Of a stretch of 64,000 nt of DNA, positions 1 to 10,800 are shown piece by piece. The stretch comes from Limnanthes douglasii subsp. nivea (lineage: Eukaryota > Streptophyta > Magnoliopsida > Brassicales > Limnanthaceae): contig JAUPFV010000002.1 of NCBI GenBank assembly GCA_036936605.1, positions 318,820,893 to 318,884,892 of the forward strand. Direction: 5' to 3'. Both the position numbers and the translations under genes were made by a program. The notes beneath the pieces are model-generated. The model worked only from the letters and a program-made list of their open reading frames with translations. It was not told the origin of the DNA and searched no databases. The first letter of the stretch is position 1, and each line of letters starts with the position of its first letter.

Positions 1-365
1 TTTAGAATTCCAGTCCACCGCTTTGTTCTTTTTCCGATAGATATGAGAGATGTTCATGGAAGAGACGATTAGTTTCCTGCAGCGGTTAATGAGTGGATCT
101 AAGTACCAAGTGGCTTTCCCATGAAAAATAAGCTCAACTAGGATTTTAGAATCTATTTATATATCCAGATTAGAAATATCTCTTGAGTGACAAATTTGCA
201 GACCATCCAACAGGGCTCTCCACTCGGCGACGATCGAGAGATTTTTTCTATATAATCTTCCAAAACCCAATAGAATGTTACCAACGTGGTCTTTAACCAT
301 GCCACCACCACTGGCTTCTCAAGGGGAGTCACAAGCTCCATCAATGTTGAGCTTGAAGCGGTTTG
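1..365 (-). pseudogene. LINE ORF2 C-terminal RNase H domain (RVT_3 type), broken
   Basis: The minus strand reads a typical plant LINE RNase H: an opening NIDGACDSP segment, a GGGMVKDHVGNILLGF strand, an AEWRALLDGL helix, and an ending close to NKAVDW. These match the conserved Asp-Gly, Glu and terminal Asp regions of the RVT_3 family. Two in-frame stops are visible, a TGA after the first conserved segment (in place of an Arg-like codon) and a TAA after the Glu-containing helix. The protein would end only a few residues beyond base 1, so the window cuts the element near the end of ORF2. Confidence 0.8.
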
Positions 366-1560
366 CTTTGGGATTTTTCTATTTAAGGAATAAAAGAATT
401 ATGAGATTAGAAATGTGGTTCACACATCCTAGACTGAAAGCAACCTTGAAATCCTTACCCAAGTGGGCCTTCTTGAGAAAATTAGCGTTATTCATGCCAG
501 AAAGGATGAAAATAACTCGATCGATCATAGATTTGATGTTGGAATTTTGATTATGGTCCTTCTTTTTGTTGCGAGAAGCCCAGATTACCCAGGATATGAT
601 CGAGGGTAAAATAGTTCGAATGTCACAAATTTTGGAGGTGGACCAGTATCAAGATCTGATGAGGTGAGAAAAAAATCGTATTTGGTGAAATATGAATCTT
701 GAAGAATGAACGGAAGTAATTCCAAACCGCCCAGGATTGATCACATTAAACAAAAATGTGGTTAGTCGATTTCGAGTTGTTGCAGAATTGACACTTTGAA
801 GCTAGTTGAAAGTGTTTTCTTTAGAGAGCAAAGTCAGAAGATATCCAATTAAGGAAGGCTCTCCAAAGGAAGAACAAACATTTCCTGGGTGTTACAGAGT
901 TCCATGTCTTCAAAAATAGATCGGATTTGTTGTCTTTAGTTCTGATAGCATTCCAGGTGTATTTTGAGCTAAAAGAGCCAGCGGGGGGGGGGGGGGGAGA
1001 AAGAGAGAGGATAGTATCATGCTTGGTATTTAAGGAAATTTTCCTAATTTTGGAGATTTCAAAAGATGAAACAAAGAGGTTGAGGTTGTCGATATTCTAT
1101 TCACCATAACGCATAATCTGTTAACTCTAATTCTTTCAACATTCCACATCCAGCTTCCGTCATCAGTCTTGTTGAAGTGAATGAAAGGGTTTTTGGAGTA
1201 CCATCGATCAAACCAGAAGTCTATGTTACCGAGAGCAAGATTCCGGTAGATTTACTTTTCAGACTTATCACTGTCGTGCATGATTCTAGTCCAGGACTTA
1301 GATTTTCTAGATGGTGAATGAGCTAGAATTTTGTGGATATTACTGCAATAGATAGACGACATAAGCTTTTCCCATAGAGACTTCTGAGCTCTGAAAGTGA
1401 ACCAGAGCTTCAACGAATAGATTTGCTAATAATCTTCAATTTTCTTTACATTTAGGCCTCATTCTTTGCGATGTTTCCATAAACGATCCCATTTCAACCA
1501 AATAATGGTTTAATTGTCCTCTTTATTACCACACATAAATTTATTGTAAAGCATCTCTAT
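366..1560 (-). pseudogene. LINE ORF2 linker between RT and RNase H (zf-RVT-like region)
   Basis: Around 1100-1260 the minus strand encodes LGNIDFWFDRWYSKNPF, which resembles the 'G.GxxIxFWxDxW' segment found between RT and the zinc-binding RVT region of plant LINEs. The rest is too decayed to delimit domains. A run of fifteen G (983-997) lies inside; it is either a slippage expansion or a sequencing or assembly uncertainty, and it shifts any frame that crosses it. Confidence 0.6.
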
Positions 1561-1593
1561 TTTCATAATTACAATTTTGGGAAGAATGGTATG

Positions 1594-2700
1594 CTAAATC
1601 AGGATTGTGGGATAAACAATGAGAATATACTGGAATATAGTCAGTCTTCCAGCAAAGGGGAGTAAAGCCTTGTCCCAATTAGCAATTTTATTTCTTATCT
1701 TGGAAATTAAGTCTTTAAAGTTGTTGAGTCTATGTTGATGAACTGATGATAGAACCCATGTATTTGAAAGGAATGTTTTTGTGCTCAAATCCCAAAAGCT
1801 TCTCCAATATGTTAATTCTCTGAACAATCATATTTGTGGGTACAATTATCTTTGATTTGTTGTTGTTTATAAGCTAACCCAGTACTCTTTTATAGTGGGA
1901 CAGAAAGTTCTTGGTCTGAAGAATCGATAGGACAGCTGTATAACTGAATATCATAAAATCGTCAGCGAAGTCAAGACACGGTATGTTTAGCACTCCTCTA
2001 GATTTATATCTTGAATATAATTTTTCTTCAGCTAGCTTCTTGATACCTCTTATCAGGTATTCCTCTACTAGAATAAAGATGCTTGAAGACAGTGGGTATA
2101 TTTGCCTCAGACCCTGGATAGTGCTAAAGTAGCCCTTCATTTCACCGTTTATGATAATTGAGGAATGAACATTGCTGATGCATTTGTTCACCATGGATCA
2201 AAAGTTAGCATTAAACTCAAAAGAAGATAATATATTAAGTAGAAACATGTGATTCATCATATTGAAGGCTTTGGTCATATCAGTCTTTAGGATTATATTT
2301 CTCCCTCTCGTTTTTTAGTATAGATCATGACCGAATTCTTAAGCTATACGGATTGTTTCGTGAATGCTCATTCATCTAACAAAGGCAACCTGCTCTTCAG
2401 ATATTAGATTAGGTAGAATGTCAGCTAGTGTATTGTTGATTATCTTTAAGATGATTACGCTTAGCATTGTAGTTAAGCTTATGGGTCTGAATTCTTGCCA
2501 TGTGTTAGGATGAGGTGTTTTAAGTAGTATTCAGATGACATTAGCTTGTATACCATTAGGCAGATGACAACCTTTGAAGACTTCCCGAATTGCTTCGCAT
2601 GGATCCTTATAGATGATGGTTCAACAAGTTTTATAAAATTCTCTATTGAATCCAGCAGGCCCTGCAGCACATGTTGGTGTTCATCCCATATACGATTGAT
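1594..2700 (-). pseudogene. LINE ORF2 reverse transcriptase, broken
   Basis: The fragment at 1874-2194 holds the RT palm. It has the segment GLRQIYPLSSSIFILVEEYL (Pro is followed by Leu-Ser-Ser instead of the usual LSP) and the catalytic FADD box at about 1958-1969 (residues 76-79 of this fragment). The fragment at 1594-1827 continues into the thumb (LSSVHQHRLNNFKDLISKIR and WDKALLPFAGRL). The piece at 2479-2670 matches the finger region upstream. Each piece lies in a different frame or is separated by stops, so no full RT can be made. The FADD metal-binding residues themselves are intact. Confidence 0.85.
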
Positions 2701-2921
2701 TTTGTTTTCTTGGCCATTTTTTTGATAAATTTATGGTAGACATCAGTGTTTCTATCACTGTCATTCAACCACATAGAATGGTATTTCTGCTTCTAGTAGT
2801 CTTCTTCCCTAGCAAGTAAAGAGAGGTGAGAATCTATGGCCTTATCAAGGAGAGCTTTATCATTAGAAGAGTGAGAACTTTGATAGGCAACTTCCCCAAA
2901 GTTGATTTCATATTCAGAATT

Positions 2922-3785
2922 TTATATAGCACCAAAAATATTCCCAAAGAATTCCTTATTCCAAGTTCTAAGGTCAGTTTTAAGCTTTTTGAGCTTAAAC
3001 CACAATCTTTGCAAATGGCTTCCTAGCATGTCCCCGACCCAACTCTTCTCAACCAGCTCCATGAAACTTGGATGCATCACCCACATATTTAGAAATTTGA
3101 ATAAGGATTTGATCTTTTCTAGATTGGAGGAGATTGATATAGTAATTGGGGAGTGATCAGAGCAATTTTTAGCTAGGTGGACAACAACAATGTTGTCAAG
3201 GTAATTCAACGAGGGGGTGTTGTAGAATACTCTATCATGGTGCTTCCATTTCTTTCCATTAGACCAAGTGAATCTTGAACTAGAGAAGCCATCATCCAAG
3301 AGGTGTAGTCCATAATAACGATGTTGAAATCTTCAATGCTTTGGGGCAAGTAGTGGTACATGAAAGTTGTTCATTTAGATTGGTGGTGGAATTAAAATCA
3401 CCAAAAATGATACATTCATTGAATCATCATCAATGGACCTTAGGGTATCCCAAAGATTCATTCTGAGGTCTCTTCTGCATTTAGTATAAATAACAAAGGC
3501 TCTGAAATCTTTTTTAAGAAAAGGGTGATGAATGTTTAAATGAAGAATATGTTCTTCATTTAGTAAGATCTCCATTTTCAAATCTTGATGCCAATTGACC
3601 CATGTCGTATTGCTTATGTTCCTAGTGAAGCAATTTAATTTCAACTTCTTTGAGACCAATTGGAGATTCAAGAGATGAATCGTAGGTTTTTGGATAACTA
3701 CAAAACTTGGTTTTATAGACTTGTTTAGTGATTTTAATATCCTCATTGTTTCTTTCTTGCCTAACCCTCTCACATTCCAGTTCAA
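2922..3785 (-). pseudogene. LINE ORF2 apurinic-type endonuclease domain, broken
   Basis: The start at 3785 (MNWNVRGLGKKETMRIL) is the standard N-terminus of plant L1 ORF2 endonuclease, with the N of the WNVRGLG box. The usual EPK metal-binding motif reads QKPT here. The later fragment at 2922-3299 carries FTWSNGKKWKHHDRVFYN and the terminal SDHSPI box, which supplies the catalytic Asp-His. A frame break lies between the two pieces at about 3300-3375. The family nicks target DNA to prime reverse transcription. This copy cannot be translated through. Confidence 0.85.
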
Positions 3786-4059
3786 AATAGAGATTGTAAT
3801 TTGATGGATGAAGAGGGTTTAGCAGCTCTATTGAGCTTGATTAGTTTGGATTAAGATTGACCAATAGGGTTCCAGTTTTTCAGTTTCTTGTTTTTTTCAT
3901 TTCAACCTTCTTGAACTCACTTTTCTTTTCTTTTTTTCTGTTTGTAGTGACACCAACAGTTTCTTTAGTAGGGTAAGTGGAAGCATCATTAGTTTGTTGG
4001 TCTTCAAATAAAGATCTTCTGTAAATTGTGAGCAAAGTCTCAATTATTTCTGAATCGTT

Positions 4060-5241
4060 GGCGAGTATAAAGGAGTTTGATTCATTTGATCTTGAAAAGG
4101 GCTATTGAGAACTTCCAAGTGCATAAATCAATTTTCCCAGGTTAAACTTAAAAGTGGTTTTCTCTAGCAAGACAGTTCTCATTTTGGTTGGTACCATCAT
4201 CTTTTTTTACTATGATAGATTCCAGTTTAGAAGTGAATTCATTCTCAACGTTTGGCTGAGAAGGTAACTAACTCGATGAGATATTGTGTTGGGTAGTTAG
4301 GAATTTCTTGCATTCTGTTATGGATGGTTAATGTGGGAACAGACACTGCAGTATATAGGATGTGCATCATAAATTACATTTAGCCAATAGTAGTCTTCTT
4401 CACCAAATTTAATCAAAATTTTCTGAATTAGTAGTTTAGATATGTCAATTTCTGCCTATAATCTACAACAATTTTTCATTGCTCTGTTAACTGATGAAAC
4501 CCAAATTCTAAGAGAAGATCCAATAGCTTTCGCAACTTCACCAATTGTAGCTTCATTGAACATAAATTCAGAGAGGTATGGAGGGTTACTCGGACTAGGG
4601 TAATTGGGAATTCTTGATTATGATTGAAATGAGGAGTCCATTTCAATAGCCTCATAGTTTTGTTGCCTACTGACTAGACATTTCTATGCCATATTTTCTT
4701 GATATCCTCATGAATACAAATTCAATAAGAACATGCATATAGAAAGGCTATAGTTCCCAGTAAATTTGAATTTACCCAGAAAGCTTTTGATAGTTTCCAA
4801 ATGAGGTTTGCCAGTAGCGAACTTCCCAATGAGTTTATGTTTAAACAAATTGTGCAATGAGGATTTATACTTAGCTTCGAAATCAATAACTGAGTGATCA
4901 ATCTTGTGAGTTATTGATACATTCCTGTGTTTGAATTCTTTAATTTTTGGTTTCAGAATATCTGCATATGATCGATAGAAAGGCTTAGGTACAATTGGTT
5001 CCCTGGATGACTCATCTCTTCTGTTTGATCTTTCAAATGCAGAGTTATTTCTAATGTTAGCCATGTCGCTAATCATTCAGGATGAAGGGTTTTCATTTAT
5101 TAAGGGATCACATCGCAAAAAAGGATCTTGGCTTTGTCTCCTGAGTAGAGGAAAGTCAGTTTCAAACATGGTCACATTATCCGAGAGAGATCTTGTTGAC
5201 TTGGCAGAGTTGCTTGATGGGGTGATTTCGTCTTCCTCCAT
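4060..5241 (-). pseudogene. LINE ORF1 (DUF4283-like nucleic-acid binding protein), broken
   Basis: An ATG at 5241 opens a frame of 54 codons (beginning MEEDEITPSSNS), followed by an in-frame TGA directly before a second ATG at 5076. The frame then continues to 4708. The section includes SYADILKP and LIGKFATGKPHLETIKSFLG, which fit the DUF4283 domain of plant LINE ORF1 proteins. Further down, about 4310-4350, a decayed CX2CX4H zinc knuckle can be read with a stop inside and the last Cys out of frame. The upstream start and the shared frame show that the TGA is a disabling mutation and not the true boundary. Confidence 0.7.
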
Positions 5242-5263
5242 AACTGGGAATTGGATTAGTTAA

Positions 5264-6235
5264 TCGGGTTGAATATCCAAAATATTTTATTAATATTTTA
5301 TTTAAGTTTGGATCATATTTTTTTATAAAAATATTATTTTATTTATAAAATATTTTGATCATATTTATTACCAAAATATCATTTTCAGTTTAAAAAGTAA
5401 AACTAATGATCATTTTTTTATTCGTATTTTTTAAGGTATAGATCGATTTATTCAAAACGTCACTCATTTTTTTTAATACGAATAGAATTATATTCATGAA
5501 AATATATATTTTTTGCCATAACATTTAACGTATATTTCGCATTTCACGCGTATCTTAATCATTTTTTCCATTTCGAATATGCCTATGTTGCATAGTTCAA
5601 ATTTCTAAAAAAAATCTCAAATTTAACTATCATTTCCCTTCTGCTATACTCACATTTCGCGTTTCACATTTCCAACATATTCTCACACTTATTATAGACT
5701 TTCAAATACACCAAACAAATTTTTTTCACACATTCATGATAAACCACCATAAAACGAACAAAAAAACAAAAACAAATATCATAAAACAGAAAAATAGGTC
5801 CAATTCTAGCTTTTATGAAAAAATACACTTATCCAAGTAAGATTATTTGAGTTATTAAAAATGTAGTAAAGTTATTTGAGTTACTAAAAGAAAACTATGT
5901 AGTGAATGGTAGTTGACAACTATGAGCTAGTAAAAAAAATTGATTTTAAATATTCATAGATAACTAAATTAAATTACTAAATATAATCACAACATTAGTT
6001 TTTTTTTAAAAAAAACCAATCTTACTAATGAATTTAAGTAGTTGCATTCTTTTACAAATCCACCTCAACTCTTAATTAAAAGATAATTTACTGTAAAATA
6101 TTATGTTTTTATATCCGGCGTACCAAATTTTGCAAATACCCAAAATAGTTGCAAAACGTGACAAAATCGTACATTAATTTCCCCGGGCACTAGCGAATTC
6201 AATTAAAATTTGCATGTTTGTGGTAAAATTAATTA
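5264..6235. other. AT-rich spacer, no gene seen
   Basis: Beyond the LINE 5' end the sequence is very AT-rich, with short palindromic runs of TATTTTATAAA type near 5270-5370 and long T and A runs. I see no coding potential on either strand and no repeat boundaries apart from the transposon that begins at 6236. Confidence 0.6.
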
Positions 6236-7462
6236 GGAAATTGCTAAAAAAAACATTTTTACTCCGTGAAGTCGTCTGTTTTGAATTTTCAAAATTACTC
6301 CGTGAAGTTATTTTTTGGACGGTTTTGTCCTTCACAAAATAGCTTAAATAGAAGAAATTACTCCGTAAAGTTACCATATTTCTTGAAAAAATTTGGCATT
6401 TCTTCTCCCTTCTCTCTAAAATCTAAACTAAAACTAAACCACCAAAACTAAATATACAACAAAAAAAACCTAAATTAGAAACCTATGATGATAATTAAAA
6501 CTAATTAAATAGCAAAGTAAAAGTAATTAATCAAAAGAACCAAACTAACCTGTAACTTACCTTTACCTTAGGAATTGTTTTGCAGAGAGGTCGCCAAACC
6601 CAACCCTCACTTACCTTTATCTTCAAAATTGTCTTGCAGAGACATCAATCGTCGCCAAACCCAATTCAGGACTATACTGATAAAATTCAAAAGTTTGATT
6701 TTGACAAAACCTGGATACTGACAAAATCAAAATGCTCGATTTTGACAAAACCAAAGGCTCGATACTAACAAAACCCAACCTTTAGTAGTTATCAATACCA
6801 AACCTTCCATACAGATCCAAACCTTCAACGACAGCCCTGAATTCTCCGACAGTGTTTCAAATCGAACAGTATCTTTTTTGAATTAGCGAATCGACTCCTA
6901 AACACGCCATCTCGTGACGTAATAAATCTATTTCACGCCACACGTTGGCGTATCGTTGGTCCATTACGTCATGAGATGGTGTACCGCTGTTCTATTACAG
7001 CATGGAGTGGCGTCCATATTAGTCAATACGCCAATTCGTTGGCGAAGAACACCATATTGACGCCATGGAATGGCGAATAACATCAAAATCCGAGTTATTT
7101 TTAAATTCTAGATTTTCGAAAGAAAAAAAGTGATGGCAATTAACGAACCTCTTCGTGGTCCATCCCCATCTGCAAAGGAATTGTTATGACTCCATTTCAG
7201 TCATGTTTTAAAGATTTTGAAAAAAAATAAGCTTATGGATTGAGCGTTTTTTTAGAGTTTTGTTAGTTGGGTGAATTTGGATTATGGTTTGGTTGTTGTT
7301 TTTTGTTTGCAACTTAATGGAGTAGTTAATGGCATGAGTTGTAATTAAATAGACTTTCAAGGATTTTTTTGGACTTTTTGTCCAGTGGCAATTCTGTATA
7401 TATTGAAAATCGAAAATAGGCGATTTCACGGAGTAAAAATAGCTTTTTTTTTAGCAATTTCC
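6236..7462. mobile_element. Non-autonomous Mutator-like (MULE) element with ~65-bp inverted ends
   Basis: The left end begins GGAAATTGCTAAAAAAAA and the right end, reverse-complemented, begins the same way. The match continues through TTTTTACTCCGTGAA and, less perfectly, for about 65 bp. The flanks 6227-6235 (AATTAATTA) and 7463-7471 (GATTAACTA) agree at 7 of 9 positions, which fits a 9-bp MULE target duplication. The 1227-bp interior has no transposase. It holds a tandem copy of a GTCGCCAAACCCAA-containing segment (about 6548-6665), several copies of ACTCCGTGAAGTTA near the left end, and a hairpin-rich GC patch. MULE assignment rests on end structure and duplication length only. Confidence 0.65.
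6903..7080. repeat. Inverted-repeat / hairpin cluster inside the MULE
   Basis: The arm at about 6903-6922 (CGCCATCTCGTGACGTAAT) is nearly the reverse complement of the arm at 6963-6982, separated by about 40 bp. Three further short self-complementary motifs of the form CGCCA-n-TGGCG follow (near 6935, 7030 and 7060). The patch is clearly richer in GC than its surroundings. It could fold as one long stem with small side hairpins. Confidence 0.6.
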
Positions 7463-8158
7463 GATTAACTATTTTACAAAAACGATTGACGAATTTGTTA
7501 TGGAAGTTTTACCACTATTGTGTTATAGTAGGAGAATTTCGCTGCTGGAAAACTTAACCTAACCTAAGTTTGCGATACATGGAATAGATATGTTGTACAA
7601 CGTAACAAACTAAAACCTAAACTTGCACAACTTACAAGAAGATAAACATGTTTTCGTATTAAAAAATAATTTGGTTGTTTAAATAATATTGTTTTCAGAT
7701 TATTAATCAGGTTGGGGCAGCGTACTTGACGGGTCAAGCTACTGTTGGACAATAATCGATTCAAAACCTTTGCACAAAGCCAAAGCGACTCATGAGCAAT
7801 CAACAAAAGCAAGCTAATTCAAACAGACATGATTTTAACAACAAAGAAGAAACACAAACCAGAAATCTACTTGAGAAAACAATGTAAGCATAAAGATACT
7901 GCTAAAGATACTCCTAAAGAAGAGTAAAGCTATATACAGTGATGCAGATTTATTATTAGTCAGGGCCATTATACTCCCAACCTTATGGTAGACTTAGTAC
8001 AACCATCAGGCATATTAGCATATACATCGAAAGAAGATACACTCATAATCACACAATCATACACTCATAATCACACAATCATAATCACGCCAAGAAAAGA
8101 TGGAATACGAAACACTGACTGAAAACAAGAGACCTGTGGGGATGAACAAGATCACATA
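7463..8158. other. Spacer without recognisable gene
   Basis: No coding region is recognisable on either strand; the longest minus-strand frame (7564-7812) has no family signature. A short direct repeat of the ACACTCATAATCACACAATC type occurs at about 8040-8085. Confidence 0.5.
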
Positions 8159-8159
8159 C

Positions 8160-8400
8160 CCATTCACATCCTTGACACTATAATAGTAGCCCCAAGATTC
8201 TTCAGTGAGTAAAAGTCGATAAAACCAGCTATGCATATAAGAAATACAAAGAATCCATTGGCATACAAGATATACAAGGAACAGTTATAATCTCATTGCC
8301 GAAGACATAACCATTTACAATGATAATGAAGTCAAAAGAGCCTAATCATCTTCCATCGAAGTCCTAATCCGAGAAAATATGCTTAAATCTGTTCTCAACA
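8160..8400. repeat. Left copy of a diverged duplication that flanks the minisatellite
   Basis: It starts with a single diverged minisatellite unit (CATTCACATCCTTGACACTA at about 8162). It then runs through an ATAAAACCAGCT segment, TACAAGATATACAA, ATCTCATTG and a CTAATCC segment. The same ordered landmarks follow the last minisatellite unit at 9640-9870. The two copies are clearly diverged. Confidence 0.6.
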
Positions 8401-8805
8401 TAGATTTCCACTATGACCATATCAGTAATCAGTAACAATTCTTCAATCTCGAAATTTGCATACAAGTTTGATTATTAATCAGAATAACAATATGCACAAT
8501 GTTATTCAAGATCCAAGTTAATTCGCATAAAAGTTCAAAAAATAATCAGATTGAAAATATGCATAATGTTCATCAAGATCCAAGTCAAATCAACCAAAAA
8601 CAAATATAAACACAACACAAACCACTATCATCATTATCACATAACATAAAATATAAGCCTACTTTCACTCTCTCATTGTCCTTGTTCTTAAAGTCTCTCA
8701 CTCTGCCGACTGGGAACTAACCCTTATCATAATCATGATACAAAAAAAGCTTAAGCACAAAACAATGATTGAAAAAGAAAAATTCAAATGCAAGTTCAAG
8801 GAGAA

Positions 8806-9690
8806 CACATCCACATTCGCATCCTAGACACTGTAATAGCCCTTCATCGCCATTCACATCTTAGACACTGTAATAGCCCTTCATCCACATTCACATCCTA
8901 GACACTGTAATAGCCCTTCATCCACATTCACATCCTAGACACTGTAATAGCCCCTACTCCACATTCACATCCTAGACACTGTAACACATCCACATTCGCA
9001 TCCTAGACACTATAACACATCCACATTCGCATCCTAGACACTAATAGTCCCTCATCCCCATTCACATCCTAGACACTAACAATCCACTCACATCCTAGAC
9101 ACTGTAATAGCCCCTCATCCACATTCACATCCTAGACACTGTAATAGCCCCTCATCCGCATTCACATCCTAGACACTGTAATAGCCCCTCATCCACATTC
9201 ACATCCTAGACACTATAACACATCCACATTCGCATCCTAGACACTATAACACATCCACATTCGCATCCTAGACACTATAACACATCCACATTCGCATCCT
9301 AGACACTATAACACATCCTAGACACTGTAATAGCCCCTCATCCACATTCTCATCCTAGACAATATAACACATCCACATTCGCATCCTAGACACTATAACA
9401 CATCCACATTCGCATCCTAGACACTGTAACAATCCACTCACATCCTAGACACTGTAATAGCCCCTCATCCACATTCACATCCTAGACAATATAACACATC
9501 CACATTCGCATCCTAGACACTGTAACAATCCACTCACATCCTAGACACTGTAATAGCCCCTCTTCCAAATTCACATCCTAGACAATATAACACATCCACA
9601 TTCGCATCCTAGACACTGTAACACATCCACATTCGCATCCTAGACACTGTAATAGCCCCTCATCCACATTCACATCCTAGACAATGCAAT
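8806..9690. repeat. Minisatellite, ~27 units of 29-37 bp in three interleaved variants
   Basis: Every unit contains the core CATCCTAGACACT. I count 27 cores between about 8821 and 9685. One variant is about 37 bp and opens TAGCCCCTCATCCACATTCA. A second is about 31 bp and opens CACATCCACATTCGCATCC. A third is shorter and opens CAATCCACTCACATCC. Variants occur in blocks (runs of the 31-bp type at 9208-9300) as well as alternating, which suggests higher-order amplification. The array has no long open frame and lies 3' of the BAP31-like gene, about 500 bp beyond its stop codon. Confidence 0.93.
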
Positions 9691-9870
9691 AGCCCCTCCA
9701 CTTATTCAATAAACAGACTCCATAAAACTAGCTCTACATACAAGATATACAACCATTGATCTTAAAGAAAAATCAGCTATTATCTCATTGATTAGATGAC
9801 ATCAAACCAGGAATTATCTTCAATTGACGCACTAATCCAAGCTATATACAAATCTAATTCGCAAAACAAT
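9640..9870. repeat. Right copy of the diverged duplication flanking the minisatellite
   Basis: After the last unit the sequence runs through ATAAAACTAGCT, TACAAGATATACAA, ATCTCATTG and CTAATCC in the same order as the left copy at 8160-8400. The stretch from 9870 to 10190 is AT-rich and probably includes the 3' untranslated region of the BAP31-like gene. No separate gene is seen in it. Confidence 0.55.
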
Positions 9871-10190
9871 AGAACTAAGCCATGATCATGGCCTTATGAG
9901 TTAACATACTCGGTAGCATCTCTAATCTAAGAAACTGATAAGCTCAAACCACACGTTTAAAATCTCATAGATACTAAAGAAACGAAATAAAAGCGAATAC
10001 ATGTTTGATGTTCACGGGGTTCCAAGTCAAACAACAAGAACAAAAGAAAAAGAAAAAACACAAAAGAGAACCATGACAGCAACGAACCATCATCATCACA
10101 GTAGTCAAGGGATATAGAGGATATAGAAATCACATTATACCAAAATCCATATTAAAAAACAGCCCTACTTGCATTTTCCTTTTCTGCCGT

Positions 10191-10583
10191 TTAATCCTTG
10201 TTCTTGAGCCTCTCGATCCGCTGATTCAGCTGCTCGATCTTAACGACGAGGTGCGTAACCGAGTAGAGTAGCCAGTAGAAAAGAAGAGCCGAGGCGATGA
10301 GAAGCGCGTTCCTCTGCGATTTCATGATCGATTTCTGATGGCGAAGATGCTCCGTTGGTGTGCAAGACTCGCCTTCACAAGACGGACGAGTCTCGTATTT
10401 CCAGTAGATATCCATCAGGAGGAAGAGACAGAAAGGTACCACCGACAGGAACGGCTTGAGAAGGTTTTTGGTGACGGCGACGAGGCCTCTGCGTAAGGCA
10501 TCGAGCCCCGGCATCGTGAGGAGAAGCACCATGATCGCCTCCGCTCCGGCTGCGTAGCCTAGGACCACCCATTCAAGAGCCAT
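10191..10583 (-). CDS. BAP31-like (B-cell receptor-associated 31-like) ER membrane protein
   Basis: An uninterrupted 130-residue frame starts MALEWVVLGYAAGAEAIMVL and ends RIERLKNKD. Three hydrophobic spans are visible at about residues 5-26, 43-61 and 92-114, followed by a short coiled coil (113-128). This is the layout of the small plant BAP31-like family, which is typically about 130 residues and encoded without introns in the coding part. A loop with two Cys (69 and 74) lies between spans 2 and 3. BAP31 relatives are ER membrane proteins that act in sorting and quality control of membrane cargo; the plant short form lacks the long cytosolic tail of the animal protein. No canonical KKXX retrieval signal is present at the C-terminus (it ends KNKD). 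Coding sequence and start context look intact, and GC content is well above the flanks. It is very likely a functional gene. Confidence 0.9.
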   Translation of the reverse strand: MALEWVVLGYAAGAEAIMVLLLTMPGLDALRRGLVAVTKNLLKPFLSVVPFCLFLLMDIYWKYETRPSCEGESCTPTEHLRHQKSIMKSQRNALLIASALLFYWLLYSVTHLVVKIEQLNQRIERLKNKD

Positions 10584-10800
10584 GTTGTACGCTTAGAGAG
10601 TTTTGATCGGTTAGATCTGAGTTTTTCTTTGTTTCGTTTGTACCTTATTCTTTTCTTTGTGGAGAAGAGAAGAGAAGAGGAGAGAGAGTATTTAATTTAT
10701 TGAGAGAAAAAATTAGACTCGTGGCGGTTCGTAATGGGTACCGGACGCGTGGCTGTATATAGAGACGGCAATCGGTAGGATGTATCCCTTAATCAATCCG
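10584..10800 (-). promoter_or_regulatory. Putative promoter and 5' UTR of the BAP31-like gene
   Basis: Reading the minus strand toward the start codon, a TATA-like TCTATATACAG lies at about 10753-10763. It is followed by a GC-richer stretch with ACGCGT and CCACG motifs, then by a CT-rich tract (about 10660-10690) of the kind common in plant core promoters. The start codon at 10583 is about 170 bp downstream of the TATA-like box. The placement is plausible, but the transcription start is inferred only. Confidence 0.45.

Larger units (their letters stand above)
1..5241 (-). mobile_element. L1-type LINE retrotransposon, degenerate, 3' end off the window
   Basis: Read on the minus strand, the stretch carries the parts of a plant L1 element in the expected order. 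A DUF4283-like ORF1 comes first, followed by a decayed zinc knuckle, an apurinic-type endonuclease, a reverse transcriptase with a FADD motif, a linker, and an RNase H that runs to the window edge. Every domain is interrupted by stops and frameshifts, so the copy is dead. The poly(A) tail and right-hand target duplication lie outside the window. The fragments are described separately below. Confidence 0.88.

Noticed and set aside
8806..9690. CRISPR-like appearance of the regular repeat array
   Set aside because: Units are contiguous variants with no unique spacers, and the context is a plant nuclear genome.
10375..10572. A 65-codon frame overlapping the BAP31-like gene on the same strand
   Set aside because: It is the +1 frame of the BAP31-like coding sequence in a GC-richer stretch and has no independent support.
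10740..10765. ER-stress response element in the BAP31-like promoter
   Set aside because: CCACG motifs are present, but the CCAAT part with the required spacing is not visible.
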